This document shows positions 16,340-26,333 of a stretch of 64,000 bases of DNA, one piece after another (the stretch's first letter is position 1; every line of letters starts with the position of its first letter). The translations under genes and the position numbers were made by a program. Origin of the DNA: Clostridium cibarium (lineage in GTDB: Bacteria > Bacillota > Clostridia > Clostridiales > Clostridiaceae); the NCBI RefSeq assembly GCF_014836335.1, contig NZ_JACSRA010000011.1:1-64000 (forward strand), read 5' to 3'. The notes below the pieces were generated by a model. It had not been told where the DNA came from and did no database searches. It saw only the letters and a list, made by a program, of their open reading frames with translations.

Positions 16340-17017
16340 CTATTTTTTGAGATACTCCTCTAATGTAATTCTTTTATCATAAATATACTTAGCAGCAGTT
16401 TTTCCAACATATCTAATATGCCAAGGTTCATATTCTATCCCTGTTATGTTTTTCTTTCCTGCTGGATACCTTATAATAAAACCAAATTTATAACAATTCT
16501 TTGCAAGCCACTTTGCTTCTTTTGTTCCGCTAACAAAATATTTATCTTTATTAGTCATGTCAATACATAATCCAGTTTGATGTTCGCTAGATCCTGGTTT
16601 CGCTACATATGCTGCTGCAAGTTTTTTCCCCTCTTCTTTTACTCTATTATTAAGAGTTTTCTCCTGAGACTTATATGATCTATAACCTGAGTTGCCAAGT
16701 AATATTATGCCTTCATCTTTGGCTTTTCTTACTAATTCTTCTAGAGGTTTTGCTATAACTCCTGCTATATGTTTTTCCTCAGGACTTACTCCATCTGCAA
16801 ATTCTATATTAGGGATAGTTAAATTAGATGGTTCATAGTCCTTACTTAACACATTCTTTTCATTTACTAATAATTGTTCTGGACTTGTATTCCCAGACAC
16901 TTGGATTTCTTTATCATTTAAATTCGCCCCTTCGTTTAAGCTTGTGCAGCTTACACTGTAACAAAATGTCCAACTTATCATAATAATTAGTATAAACTTT
17001 TTTAATATCTTTTTCAT
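16340..17017 (-). CDS. VanY-like D-Ala-D-Ala carboxypeptidase lipoprotein
   Basis: 225 residues. A lipobox SVSC ends the signal peptide. The VanY/peptidase M15B domain has SGYRSYKSQEKTLNNRV-type sequence, the zinc-binding SSEHQTGLCIDMTN (His and Asp) and EPWHIRYVG with the second His. It trims the terminal D-Ala of peptidoglycan stem peptides outside the cell. No vanHAX genes are adjacent, so this is cell-wall remodelling rather than evidence of glycopeptide resistance. It leads the operon with the regulator and kinase downstream. Confidence 0.88.
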   Translation of the reverse strand: MKKILKKFILIIMISWTFCYSVSCTSLNEGANLNDKEIQVSGNTSPEQLLVNEKNVLSKDYEPSNLTIPNIEFADGVSPEEKHIAGVIAKPLEELVRKAKDEGIILLGNSGYRSYKSQEKTLNNRVKEEGKKLAAAYVAKPGSSEHQTGLCIDMTNKDKYFVSGTKEAKWLAKNCYKFGFIIRYPAGKKNITGIEYEPWHIRYVGKTAAKYIYDKRITLEEYLKK

Positions 17018-17391
17018 ATCTCTTCCTCCTATTCCAGTATCATTGTAGGAGGAAGAGTTTAAAACATTTATAAAAATTTCTTAAGAAATCTTAAGTTTTA
17101 TATAATACCTAAAGTCAAGTAATTATATTCAAATATGACGTATAGTCCTATATTAACACATTCTCTTCTATTTTTTTGTTTCACATCACAATGGTCAAAT
17201 TATATATAAAGGCTTAATGGCAAGTATTCCTTACCTTGCTGTAGCTTTTTGCACTTTATTCCAGTTTAAAGCAACTTAATTTGAGAATTAAGTAAATTAC
17301 TGGAGTTTTTGGTATTTGTATGCAGGCACAAGGAGTGCTATTATAATACTGAAATATATTTCAAATTAACTTACGGGATGGTGGTATTAAA
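17018..17391. other. Divergent intergenic region
   Basis: About 370 bases between the VanY-like gene and the CBM21-like gene. AT-rich, no small ORF with a good start, and no riboswitch that I can recognise. It must carry the two divergent promoters. Confidence 0.4.
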
Positions 17392-17859
17392 ATGAAATCA
17401 AAATGTTTAATTAAATTAATGGCTGGACTAGTAACTACTATTTGTCTTTCTGCGCCAATTTGTGCAAGCGCTTCCACAGTTGCTACTCCTAACGTTGAAC
17501 CAATTGCAGCTACTGATACAGTTACAAATCAAATAGTAAAATTTGATTCAATTAATCTTCGTACTGTTGCGTATATTCATGATGGTAATAACTATTGGCA
17601 TTCACCATATGCAGTAGACGAGTATAATGCATATATATTAGTAGATAATAAAAGCTACGATAAAACTATAGTTTTACACTATATTGATGCTGATGGAGTT
17701 TGGAAAGATTCTGATAAAGCTACTTATGTTAAAACTAGAAGTGATGGAAAAGAACTTTGGACTATTCACGGCTATTTTAATGGAAAAGCTGTATTTTCTG
17801 TAAACTATAAAGAAGCTAATGCTTGGGATAATAATAATGGTGTAAATTATACAGTATAG
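17392..17859 (+). CDS. Secreted CBM21-like carbohydrate-binding protein
   Basis: 155 residues. A clear Sec signal peptide (LIKLMAGLVTTICLSAPICA, cut at ASA about residue 28) is followed by one beta-sandwich domain, residues about 45-155. The sequence VAYIHDGNNYW, the block YDKTIVLHYIDADGVWKDSD, ELWTIHG and the ending EANAWDNNNGVNYTV match family 21 starch-binding modules, including the conserved WDNNxGxNY end. There is no catalytic domain, so it is a free carbohydrate-binding protein, perhaps a glycan scavenger. It is monocistronic and ends in a terminator. Confidence 0.72.
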   Translation: MKSKCLIKLMAGLVTTICLSAPICASASTVATPNVEPIAATDTVTNQIVKFDSINLRTVAYIHDGNNYWHSPYAVDEYNAYILVDNKSYDKTIVLHYIDADGVWKDSDKATYVKTRSDGKELWTIHGYFNGKAVFSVNYKEANAWDNNNGVNYTV

Positions 17860-17893
17860 TCTAATAATTAATCTATAATTTACTGAAAAAGAA

Positions 17894-17945
17894 AGGGAGT
17901 ATCTAAGCTTGATTAAAATTTAATCAGGTTTAGGTACTCCTCCTT
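17894..17945. terminator. Terminator shared by convergent genes
   Basis: Imperfect hairpin GGGAGTATCTAAGCTTGATT / AATCAGGTTTAGGTACTCC followed by CTTTTTG, between the CBM21-like gene (plus) and the sugar permease gene (minus). Confidence 0.65.
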
Positions 17946-17973
17946 TTTGCCTTACAGATAAACTGCAAAATGC

Positions 17974-18858
17974 CTACTTAATAGCACCCTTTGTAACTCC
18001 ATTTATTATCCACTTTTGTGCGAATAAATAAAATACTAATAGTGGCAATAAAGCTAAAAGATATGATGCAAAAGCTACATTATAGTTTGTTCCAAACTTT
18101 GATTGAAAAATAAATTGAGCTAATGGTAATGTTGCAGCATTTTGATCACTTAAAATTACTAAAGGCATCATTACATCGTTCCAAACCCAAAGTGCTGTCA
18201 TTATTCCTACTGTTGCATGCATTGGTTTCATTAATGGAAATATTATTTTCCAAAATACAGTCCAAGGTGAAGCTCCATCAACATATGCAGCTTCCTCTAA
18301 TGACAAAGGAATATTTTTTAAATAACCTACATAAAGCAAAGTATTCATAGAAATCCCATACACCATATAAAGAATTATCATACCTAATCTGTTGTCCAAG
18401 TTAAATGCACTTACTTGTTTTACAAGAGGTAACATTAACATAGAAAATGGTACAAACATTGCACTTACAAAAAAGTAATAAACAAATTTATAAAATTTCT
18501 TATGCATATTTCTTGCTATTGCATATGCAACTAGTGAATTTGTTACTATAGTTACTACTATCGCTCCACCAGTTATAATCAAACTATTTAAGATCACATG
18601 AAAGAAATTTGTCATTTCTATAGCTTCAGCGAAATTGCTAAAGTTCCATGTTTTAGGAAGTGATAATACATTTTGAGTCATATCAGATGGTTGTTTAAAG
18701 GCTATAACTATAGTTATATATAGAGGAAATAGTATTGTTAGTGAACAAAGAATCAATAATATTGTAACAGGCCAATTTACTTTTCCTTCCTGTTTTTTTA
18801 GTACAGACAACTTTTTAGTTTTTCTTTCAACTTTCACATCAGTATTTAATTCTTGCAT
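17974..18858 (-). CDS. Sugar ABC transporter permease (MalG/MsmG type)
   Basis: 294 residues, six predicted transmembrane helices. The EAA motif EEAAYVDGASPWTVFWKIIFPLMKP (about 200-224), which docks the ATPase, is intact. It pairs with the permease at 18858, whose stop overlaps this start, and with the binding protein at 19742. The set is of the CUT1 family for oligosaccharides. No ATPase gene is present, so a shared MsmK-like ATPase elsewhere must power it. The alpha-galactosidase nearby suggests raffinose/melibiose-type substrates. Confidence 0.9.
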   Translation of the reverse strand: MQELNTDVKVERKTKKLSVLKKQEGKVNWPVTILLILCSLTILFPLYITIVIAFKQPSDMTQNVLSLPKTWNFSNFAEAIEMTNFFHVILNSLIITGGAIVVTIVTNSLVAYAIARNMHKKFYKFVYYFFVSAMFVPFSMLMLPLVKQVSAFNLDNRLGMIILYMVYGISMNTLLYVGYLKNIPLSLEEAAYVDGASPWTVFWKIIFPLMKPMHATVGIMTALWVWNDVMMPLVILSDQNAATLPLAQFIFQSKFGTNYNVAFASYLLALLPLLVFYLFAQKWIINGVTKGAIK

Positions 18859-19721
18859 TATAGCTGCACCTCTCTCTTCTCTAAAATCTTAACCTGGAAT
18901 ATTGATATTGCCACTATAACTATAAAGTACATTACAGAATTAGCAGATTGATATCCAAATTGATTTCCTCCAAATCCTGCATTATAAATAAGCATGGAAA
19001 TTGATTCTGTTGACTGTGCAGGTCCTCCCCCAGTTAATGACATAATCTGATCAAATATCATTAAAAAGTTTTTCATACATAGGACAATATTTATTGTAAA
19101 AAAAGGTGCAATTAGTGGGAATGTGATACTTTTAAATTGTTGCCATTTACTTGCCCCATCAATTGAACTAGCTTCATATACATCATCAGGAATAGTTTTA
19201 AGTCCTGATATATAGATAATTGTATTAAATGCAATTGCTTGCCATGATGCTACTATAACAACAGCTATCCACGCTAAACTTGTATTTCCTAACATACTTT
19301 TACTAAACACATCACTATTAATAACTTGTCCTAGACTTGGAATTATAAATGAAAATATATAATTGAATATATAACCTACTATTAATCCACCTAGAATATT
19401 AGGCAAAAAATATAATCCTCTTAAAGTAGTTTTAAACTTTATCTTTGAATTTAAAGCTGTTGCAAAAACTAAACTTAATACATTTACAATTATTGTTGCC
19501 ACTATGGCAAATTTAAATGTAAACATATAAGAATTAACTACCCTAGAATCAGTAAATAAATACTTATAATTTCGCAAGGCAATAAAATGAAAATCCCCAA
19601 ACCCTCTAAAATTTGTAAAACTATAGATTACACCATTTATTAAAGGAATGGTATGAAATAGTATAAATACTATTATCATAGCTACTGTTATACATAGATA
19701 AAATCTATTCCTGTTTTTCAT
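18858..19721 (-). CDS. Sugar ABC transporter permease (MalF/MsmF type)
   Basis: 287 residues with six transmembrane helices and the EAA loop DVYEASSIDGASKWQQFKSITFPLIAP (about 182-208). It belongs to the CUT1 inner-membrane permeases that form a heterodimer with the MalG-type partner. The gene is preceded by GAGGGGG and follows the binding protein gene by about 20 bases, as usual in these operons. Confidence 0.9.
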   Translation of the reverse strand: MKNRNRFYLCITVAMIIVFILFHTIPLINGVIYSFTNFRGFGDFHFIALRNYKYLFTDSRVVNSYMFTFKFAIVATIIVNVLSLVFATALNSKIKFKTTLRGLYFLPNILGGLIVGYIFNYIFSFIIPSLGQVINSDVFSKSMLGNTSLAWIAVVIVASWQAIAFNTIIYISGLKTIPDDVYEASSIDGASKWQQFKSITFPLIAPFFTINIVLCMKNFLMIFDQIMSLTGGGPAQSTESISMLIYNAGFGGNQFGYQSANSVMYFIVIVAISIFQVKILEKREVQL

Positions 19722-19741
19722 ATTGAAATTCCCCCTCTATA

Positions 19742-20980
19742 CTATTTCTCAATATAATCTCTATTTGCTTTGACCCATTCTTTTTGAAAATTGTTTAATA
19801 ACTTATTTTTGTTCTTGTCTAATAAATAGGTTTGTATCATATCTGCCGCTGGTAATTCAGCTGGGTAATAATGATCTTGGAAATCTACAACTTTTAAAGA
19901 TTTAAAATATTCATCTAATGCTTCGAACTTAGAATCCTTTTGTTTTACACCTTTTATTGCTGAAAATGCACATTGTTCATCTATATATTGTTGAGCGTTA
20001 TCTTTTCTAAGTAAAAAATTTATAAATTTAATGCTCTCTTCTTTATTCTTAGAATCTTTAGAAATTGAAAAATATACATCTACACCTGATACTAATTTGT
20101 TCTTCTCAGTATCATTAGTTGCTGGTAATACAAACATTCCAAGATTAATATCTTTATTAACCTCTAATATGGGAGAAATGGCATAGCTACCTTGTAGATA
20201 CATTGCAGATTTACCTTGTGCAAAAGCTACATTTCCATCATTATATCCAACTCCAAAGTTATCAGAATGTCCATAATCTATTAACTGAATAATTTTATCT
20301 GTAGTTTCAGAATAAAGTTCATTAAATGTAGTCTCTCCCTTATTAATCTTCTTAGAAAAATCACTATCAACCAAAGTACTTGATATTGTATTCCATGGTG
20401 GAAGTGCTGTCCAAGAATCTTTTAATGTAAAGTAAAATGGTGTAATTCCATTTTTTTTAATAATTTGTGCAATGCCCAAAAACTCATCCCAAGTTTTCGG
20501 TATAGATAAACCTAACTTTTTAAAAATATCTTTATTATATATAACTCCACTAGCATTTAATGCATATGGTATTCCATATACACCACTCTTGCTATTTAAC
20601 TCAAGGTTTTTCATCATATCAGAATATATTGAATCAACCTGATCCATATCTATTTTTCCAGTTAAATCTTCTAATATATTAGCATCTACAAAATCAGCAT
20701 AGCTTCTATCTGCTGAAAGGGAAATAATATCTGGAGCATCATCTTTTACGAGTTTAGTTTTTAATACTGTTGAAGCACTTGGTGGAGCGCTTACAATCAC
20801 ATCAATATTAGGATTTTCTTTCTCAAACTTTTCGGCTAGCTCATTATATGTGTTTACAGCTTCAATTTTATTGCTAAAAAATACTACTTGTTTCTTACTT
20901 TTATCACCTGAACATCCTGAAAACATAGTAATAAATATTGAAGTGATTAGAATCATCCCTATTAATTTTCTTTTTTTCAT
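19742..20980 (-). CDS. Sugar ABC transporter substrate-binding lipoprotein
   Basis: 412 residues. Lipoprotein signal peptide with lipobox FSGC (Cys about 23), then a family-1 extracellular solute-binding domain (EKENPNIDVIVSAPP, GIPYALNASGVIYNKDIFKK, FAQGKSAMYLQGSYAI). The first gene of the operon, it collects the sugar outside the cell and delivers it to the two permeases. Strong ribosome binding site AAAGGAGATG. The substrate is inferred from the neighbouring GH36 gene. Confidence 0.9.
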   Translation of the reverse strand: MKKRKLIGMILITSIFITMFSGCSGDKSKKQVVFFSNKIEAVNTYNELAEKFEKENPNIDVIVSAPPSASTVLKTKLVKDDAPDIISLSADRSYADFVDANILEDLTGKIDMDQVDSIYSDMMKNLELNSKSGVYGIPYALNASGVIYNKDIFKKLGLSIPKTWDEFLGIAQIIKKNGITPFYFTLKDSWTALPPWNTISSTLVDSDFSKKINKGETTFNELYSETTDKIIQLIDYGHSDNFGVGYNDGNVAFAQGKSAMYLQGSYAISPILEVNKDINLGMFVLPATNDTEKNKLVSGVDVYFSISKDSKNKEESIKFINFLLRKDNAQQYIDEQCAFSAIKGVKQKDSKFEALDEYFKSLKVVDFQDHYYPAELPAADMIQTYLLDKNKNKLLNNFQKEWVKANRDYIEK

Positions 20981-21020
20981 CGGCCCATCTCCTTTAAGTT
21001 ATCACTTTTATTTATCGCAG

Positions 21021-21034
21021 TAATAACGTTTACA
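21021..21034 (-). promoter_or_regulatory. Probable cre site (CcpA) before the sugar transporter operon
   Basis: TGTAAACGTTATTA on the minus strand matches 13 of 14 positions of the cre consensus TGWAARCGYTWNCW. It lies about 40 bases before the binding-protein start, in the divergent region with the AraC gene, so carbon catabolite repression of the locus is expected. Confidence 0.6.
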
Positions 21035-21224
21035 AATATGATTTTAGCTTATTTTTATATGATAATAAATGGAATCATGTAATTGAAACATGTCTAAATG
21101 TTAGGTGTAATCTAATTACATATATACATTTTCTTATGATATTGATTTTAAGCTATTCATAAGGTAAAATCGTATATATTAACATGGTAAAACATGGCTT
21201 TATGTTAATTGGGGAGGATAGCTA

Positions 21225-22076
21225 ATGAATGTTTATTATTTAGAAAATACAAATAGAGATTTTAATGATATATATCTTTGTTATTGCGGTTTAGAACAAT
21301 GTAAGCCATCACATTCCTTCGGCCCAGCCATTAGACCAAATTACTTAATTCATTACGTATTATCTGGACAAGGGTACTACTATGTAGGTTCTAAGAAATA
21401 TACCATAAAGAAAAATCAAGGTTTCTTAATATGCCCTAATGTGATTACATTTTATCAAGCAGATGAAAAAGATCCTTGGCAATACCTTTGGATTGGTATA
21501 GATGGTAATAAAGTTAATCTTTATTTAAAATCTGCTGGATTAGATAGAGACAATCTTATTTTTAATTATGATAAAGATGATTCCTTAAAAGAATATATTA
21601 TAGAAATACTTAAGCATCACACTCAATCATCATCTAATGCCTTTAAAATACAAGGTTTACTAAATTTATTTTTTTCAAAACTTACTGAAAATAATAAAGA
21701 TATAAACCCATTAAGAAAGGAAAGAAACACTAACGAATACATTAATAAGGCTATTATTTTTATTCAAAATAATTATCATAACCCTATTAAAGTTTCAGAT
21801 ATTGCAAAGTTTTTATGCTTAAATAGAAGTTATCTTACCTCTATTTTTCAAAATAACTTAAATATGTCTCCTCAGAAATTTTTAATGGAATTTAGAATTA
21901 TAAAAGCTGCTGAATTACTGTATAATACTGATTTACCTATATCAAATATAGCTTTTTCATGTGGATATAGCGATCCTCTGGCCTTTTCTAAAGCTTTTAA
22001 AAAAATTAAAGGTGTTAGTCCTAGAAAATATAGAGCAACAAAACAAGAACATATGGAAAAATACTTATTAGACTAA
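21225..22076 (+). CDS. AraC-family regulator of the alpha-galactoside locus
   Basis: 283 residues. An N-terminal cupin-type sugar-sensing domain (HYVLSGQGYYYVGSKKYTIK, QGFLICPNVITFYQAD, PWQYLWIGIDG) is followed by a C-terminal double helix-turn-helix (KVSDIAKFLCLNRSYLTSIF and ISNIAFSCGYSDPLAFSKAFKKIKGVSPRKYR). The domain order and length match MsmR/RafR-type activators. It is divergent from the transporter operon and convergent with the GH36 gene, so it is the likely activator of both, responding to the sugar. Confidence 0.88.
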   Translation: MNVYYLENTNRDFNDIYLCYCGLEQCKPSHSFGPAIRPNYLIHYVLSGQGYYYVGSKKYTIKKNQGFLICPNVITFYQADEKDPWQYLWIGIDGNKVNLYLKSAGLDRDNLIFNYDKDDSLKEYIIEILKHHTQSSSNAFKIQGLLNLFFSKLTENNKDINPLRKERNTNEYINKAIIFIQNNYHNPIKVSDIAKFLCLNRSYLTSIFQNNLNMSPQKFLMEFRIIKAAELLYNTDLPISNIAFSCGYSDPLAFSKAFKKIKGVSPRKYRATKQEHMEKYLLD

Positions 22077-22082
22077 TAAAAA

Positions 22083-22128
22083 AAAGATCCTAAAGAGTGA
22101 TTGAATCTTCCCACTTTTTAAGATCTTT
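22083..22128. terminator. Bidirectional terminator
   Basis: Arms 22083-22099 (AAAGATCCTAAAGAGTG) and 22112-22128 pair with G-U tolerance and are flanked by A- and T-runs, between the convergent AraC and GH36 genes. Confidence 0.7.
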
Positions 22129-22137
22129 CTTAATTTA

Positions 22138-24327
22138 TTAATTAACTTTTCTTAAAGTCCAAATTCTAGCTTCATAGTCTCCTTTTAGTTCTCCAATATC
22201 CAGCCCAATGTACATAAGTTCATCTCCACCAAAGACTTCACCTGTTTCAATTACTTCATAAAATGAATCCTTATTTAAAGCCTTAAGCTTCAATCTCTTT
22301 GAAAGTACATTTGCTTCAGCATACTTTTTAACATAACTTATAACCGCAATATTATAATCCTTAGATAAATGCATCCAAGCAGCTTCATTGCTATCAAATG
22401 AACTTTTTAACCTATATAAATCACCAAATTGAACAATTTTCCTAATACTTTTATAAAATTCTATTTGTGATTTAACTTCTTTCTTTTCCTCTTCAGACAT
22501 TTTAGTTATGTCTAGCTCATACCCAAAAGTTCCTGCCATTGCCCCTATGGCTCTTGTATTCAGTGGAGTGGTTCTATAAACTTGATGGTTAGGAACTGCT
22601 GAAACATGACAGCCCATAGTAACACTTGGATAAACCAAAGAAGTTCCTTCTTGAATTTTTAATCTTTCTATTGCATCTGTATCATCACTTGTCCATGTTT
22701 GAGGCATATAGTATAACATTCCTCCATCAAATCTCCCCCCTCCACCAGAGCAGCTTTCAAATAATATATTAGGAAAATTAGATGTTATATTCTCTAAAAT
22801 CTTATATAATCCAAGCATATACCTATGAGCAACTTCTTTTTGTTTTTTAGCTGGCAAAGCCTCAGAACCTATTTCTGTCATATTTCTATTCATATCCCAT
22901 TTTACATAAGATATTGGTGCAGATTTTAATATATCTGTAATCATCTTGATTATAGCATCACAAACCTCATCCCTAGATAAATCTAAGATAAGTTGATTTC
23001 TAGCCTTTGATATTGTTCTTCCTTCAATATGAATACACCAATCTGGATGTTCTTCATAAAGTTTACTTTTAGGAGATATCATTTCTGGCTCAAACCACAA
23101 CCCAAATTTCATTCCCATTTTATTAATATTCTTAGCTAATTTATTCAATCCACCCTTAATTTTTTCTTCATTTACAAACCAGTCTCCAAGGGAGCTATCA
23201 TCGTTATTTCTTTCTCCAAACCATCCATCATCTAAAACAAATAACTCTACTCCAAGTTCACTAGACTCCTTTGCTATAGACTCAATTTTTTCATTATTAA
23301 AATCAAAATAAGTTGCTTCCCAATTATTAATTAGTATTGGTCTTTCCTTATCTCTAAATTTACCTCTACATAATCTTTCTCTATATAAATTATGATAAAT
23401 ATGAGACATACCACTTAATCCTTTTGCTGAATAAACCATCACTACTTCTGGTGCTTGAAATTCTTCCCTTGATTCTAAATTCCATGTAAAATCAAATGGA
23501 TTTAAACCAATTTGAGCTCTTGCTTGATTATACATATCTACCTCAACATTTGCTAAGAAGTTACCACTATATATTAAATTGAAACCATACACTTCTCCAT
23601 TATCTTCTGTTGTGTCTTTGCTTACTAAAGCTATAAATGGATTTTGAGCATGACTGCTTGCTCCCCTTCTACTTTCAACTGATTGCATTCCTAATCTTAA
23701 TGGACTTCTAACAATATGTCTTTCTCTAGCCCATGCACCTGATAATTGAACCAAATCAAATTCACTATGTGTAAAATCCACGTTTGCACTTAAAACTCTT
23801 AATATATCAACATCTTTTTCACTGTTATTAATTATTTTACAGCTTCTTGTAATAGCATCATAGTTTTCAAATACAGTATAAGATAATATCACTCTTAATC
23901 CTACTAACTCATCTTTTAAAGAAACTTCAAGGGTCTTAGAATCTTTTTCAATCTCTGCATATGTTGCTGGTAATCCTTGAAGTTTCTTCTTTCCATTATA
24001 TATTTTGTGCCCTTCATATCTAAAATCTGTTACTGTTGTTCCATCATCTAATTTTATTTGAATGGCTGGACTACGTAAGTCAGTATTTCCATACGATGGA
24101 TACTCTTGTGGTATCATCTCAAGTTGTAAGTCATCAATATTATCTGTATCTGCTAAAAAACTACCACATTGTCTTTTTTTAAATAAATAATCTAACTTAT
24201 TAGAATTAATTTTTCTTCCCCAATATAAATGAACTAAATGTCCAGTTTCTAATACTCTAAATGCATAACTTGTATTATTTGTCTTTATGTGAAACAACCT
24301 ATTTTCTTTATTAAACATAACTCCCAT
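22138..24327 (-). CDS. Alpha-galactosidase, GH36
   Basis: 729 residues, the usual size of bacterial GH36 enzymes. The N-terminal beta-supersandwich is followed by a TIM barrel with the family signatures FVLDDGWFGERNND, the nucleophile region YVKWDMNRN and the acid/base region SDDTDAIERLKIQ. There is no signal peptide, so it acts in the cytoplasm on imported alpha-galactosides such as melibiose and raffinose. It is convergent with the AraC gene and lies next to the matching transporter. Confidence 0.92.
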   Translation of the reverse strand: MGVMFNKENRLFHIKTNNTSYAFRVLETGHLVHLYWGRKINSNKLDYLFKKRQCGSFLADTDNIDDLQLEMIPQEYPSYGNTDLRSPAIQIKLDDGTTVTDFRYEGHKIYNGKKKLQGLPATYAEIEKDSKTLEVSLKDELVGLRVILSYTVFENYDAITRSCKIINNSEKDVDILRVLSANVDFTHSEFDLVQLSGAWARERHIVRSPLRLGMQSVESRRGASSHAQNPFIALVSKDTTEDNGEVYGFNLIYSGNFLANVEVDMYNQARAQIGLNPFDFTWNLESREEFQAPEVVMVYSAKGLSGMSHIYHNLYRERLCRGKFRDKERPILINNWEATYFDFNNEKIESIAKESSELGVELFVLDDGWFGERNNDDSSLGDWFVNEEKIKGGLNKLAKNINKMGMKFGLWFEPEMISPKSKLYEEHPDWCIHIEGRTISKARNQLILDLSRDEVCDAIIKMITDILKSAPISYVKWDMNRNMTEIGSEALPAKKQKEVAHRYMLGLYKILENITSNFPNILFESCSGGGGRFDGGMLYYMPQTWTSDDTDAIERLKIQEGTSLVYPSVTMGCHVSAVPNHQVYRTTPLNTRAIGAMAGTFGYELDITKMSEEEKKEVKSQIEFYKSIRKIVQFGDLYRLKSSFDSNEAAWMHLSKDYNIAVISYVKKYAEANVLSKRLKLKALNKDSFYEVIETGEVFGGDELMYIGLDIGELKGDYEARIWTLRKVN

Positions 24328-24506
24328 TTTTCAAACCACCTTTTACTTGCTATAATATAACTTTTTTGAATCCTGTTATAATTATACTTTTTATAATTAT
24401 CATTAACTATGATGTTTTGTTACTAATACATGTCAAAATGTTATATTCTCTAGCAGAAAATAATGATACTTTTTAAGTTATGTTGTAAAAATATTCAAAA
24501 GGCTAT

Positions 24507-26333
24507 TTATCTAACAAACTGACTATTATATATATCACTATATAAGCCATTTTTATTAAGTAACTCATCATGACTTCCCTGCTCCACAATATTTCCCTTA
24601 TCCATAACAAGAATCTTATCAGCATTTTTTATGGTAGATAATCTATGAGCTATTATAAAACTAGTTCTACCTTTCATTAAATTATCCATGGCATTCTGTA
24701 TTTCCAATTCCGTCCTTGTATCTACACTTGAAGTTGCTTCATCAAGTATTAAAATTGATGGATTAGCTAAAATAGCACGAGCTATACATAAAAGTTGCTT
24801 TTGTCCTTGAGATACGGAAGAATCCTCATCATTTAAAACAGTACCATAGCCACTTGGAAGTGTCTTTATAAAGTGATCAATCTTGGCAAGCTTTGCTGCA
24901 TTCTCCACTTCTGAATACTCTGCTCTATCTTTGCTATATGAAATATTTTCTTTAATAGTTCCATCAAATAACCAGGAATCTTGTAATACCATTCCAAATA
25001 AAGAACGTAAATGAGATCTTTCTAATTTAGTTATATCAACGCCATCTATCTTTATTTCCCCGTGACTTATCTCATAAAATCTCATAAGAAGATTTATCAA
25101 AGTAGTCTTTCCAGCTCCTGTAGGACCAACTATAGCAACTTTTTCACCAGCTTTTACATTTAAATTCATTCCTGTAATTAAAAGATTTTTATCATATCCA
25201 AACCTTACATCTTCAAACTCTATATTTCCTTTTGGATTTGATATTATTTTATTTTCTAGACAATCTTCTTTTTCCTCTTCCTCATCTAAAATTTCAAATA
25301 CACGTTCAGCTGAAGCAATAGCTGCCTGCATTGAGTTTAAAGTATAAGCTGCCTCAGTTAAAGGTTCTGATGCTTGGTCTAAATATTGAAAGAAAGCTTG
25401 TATTATTCCTATTGATAATTTTCCTTGAATAACAAATACTGCTCCAAGGGCTGCTATTAATACATATCCCATTTGATTCATTAAACGAATTAATGGATTT
25501 ATAGCATATGTAATAAATTGAGCTTTTTTTTCATCTAAATATAATTTATTATTAGATTTCTCAACAGTATTAATAAGATCATCTTCTAGGTTAAATGTCT
25601 TTACAACCATTTGCCCAGTAAAATATTCTTCTATCTGACCATTAAATACACCTAATGACTCTTGCCTATTTGTGAAATAATTAAAGCTCTTTTTCCCAAC
25701 TATTAAAGTAACCACAATTCCCATAATAATAGATACAATAGCAATAAGTGCTAATACATAACTTATTGAAAACATAAGTATAACAGATCCTATGATTGTA
25801 ATTACAGCTGTAATAAATTGCATTAATCCTGTTTGCAAAGTTTCAGCTAACTTCTCTAAATCATTAGATACCCTGCTTAAAACTTCACCTTTCTTATGAG
25901 TATCATAATATCTTAAAGGAAGCTTAGTTAGTTTTTTGCTTATTTTTCTCCTTATTGATAATACTAAGTTTTGAGATACAGTTGCCATTATGTATTGCTG
26001 CACGTAATTTGATAATGATGATATTACATATATAGTAATCAGTAGCACAGAAAGTCTTTTTATAATATTAAAGTCTATGTTAAATGAACCAGTAACAAAT
26101 ACATTTTTTATTCCTTCAACAACAGTATTTATAGCCTTACTAAAAATTAATGGTGCAGTCATTGTAAATATTAAACTTACGATAGCAAAAAATATTACCG
26201 TAATTAACTTCCATTTTTGATTGAGGAGCAATTTAAATAATCTCTTTACTGTATTTTTAGTATCTTTAGCTTTTTCTGCTGACATATCATCATTTAAGAA
26301 AGCAATATCTTTTGAATTTTCTTCCTGCATCAT
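24507..26333 (-). CDS. ABC exporter half-transporter with canonical ATPase site
   Basis: 608 residues: six-helix exporter domain (about 30-340) and C-terminal ATPase with Walker A GPTGAGKTT, Walker B ILILDEATSSVD and His switch IIAHRLST. The signature is VSQGQKQ rather than LSGGQ. With its partner at 26330 it forms a heterodimeric type IV exporter like BmrCD/YheIH or TM287/288, in which one of the two ATP sites is degenerate. It probably pumps out drugs or peptides. The 4-base ATGA-type overlap with the partner gene shows coupling. Confidence 0.9.
   Translation of the reverse strand: MMQEENSKDIAFLNDDMSAEKAKDTKNTVKRLFKLLLNQKWKLITVIFFAIVSLIFTMTAPLIFSKAINTVVEGIKNVFVTGSFNIDFNIIKRLSVLLITIYVISSLSNYVQQYIMATVSQNLVLSIRRKISKKLTKLPLRYYDTHKKGEVLSRVSNDLEKLAETLQTGLMQFITAVITIIGSVILMFSISYVLALIAIVSIIMGIVVTLIVGKKSFNYFTNRQESLGVFNGQIEEYFTGQMVVKTFNLEDDLINTVEKSNNKLYLDEKKAQFITYAINPLIRLMNQMGYVLIAALGAVFVIQGKLSIGIIQAFFQYLDQASEPLTEAAYTLNSMQAAIASAERVFEILDEEEEKEDCLENKIISNPKGNIEFEDVRFGYDKNLLITGMNLNVKAGEKVAIVGPTGAGKTTLINLLMRFYEISHGEIKIDGVDITKLERSHLRSLFGMVLQDSWLFDGTIKENISYSKDRAEYSEVENAAKLAKIDHFIKTLPSGYGTVLNDEDSSVSQGQKQLLCIARAILANPSILILDEATSSVDTRTELEIQNAMDNLMKGRTSFIIAHRLSTIKNADKILVMDKGNIVEQGSHDELLNKNGLYSDIYNSQFVR

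Noticed and set aside
16340..17017. Glycopeptide (vancomycin) resistance cluster
   Set aside because: VanY-, VanR- and VanS-like genes are present, but no vanH, vanA or vanX genes. The set is better read as cell-wall carboxypeptidase control.
17018..17391. Riboswitch upstream of the CBM21-like gene
   Set aside because: Checked for known clostridial riboswitch motifs by eye; no conserved core was recognised.
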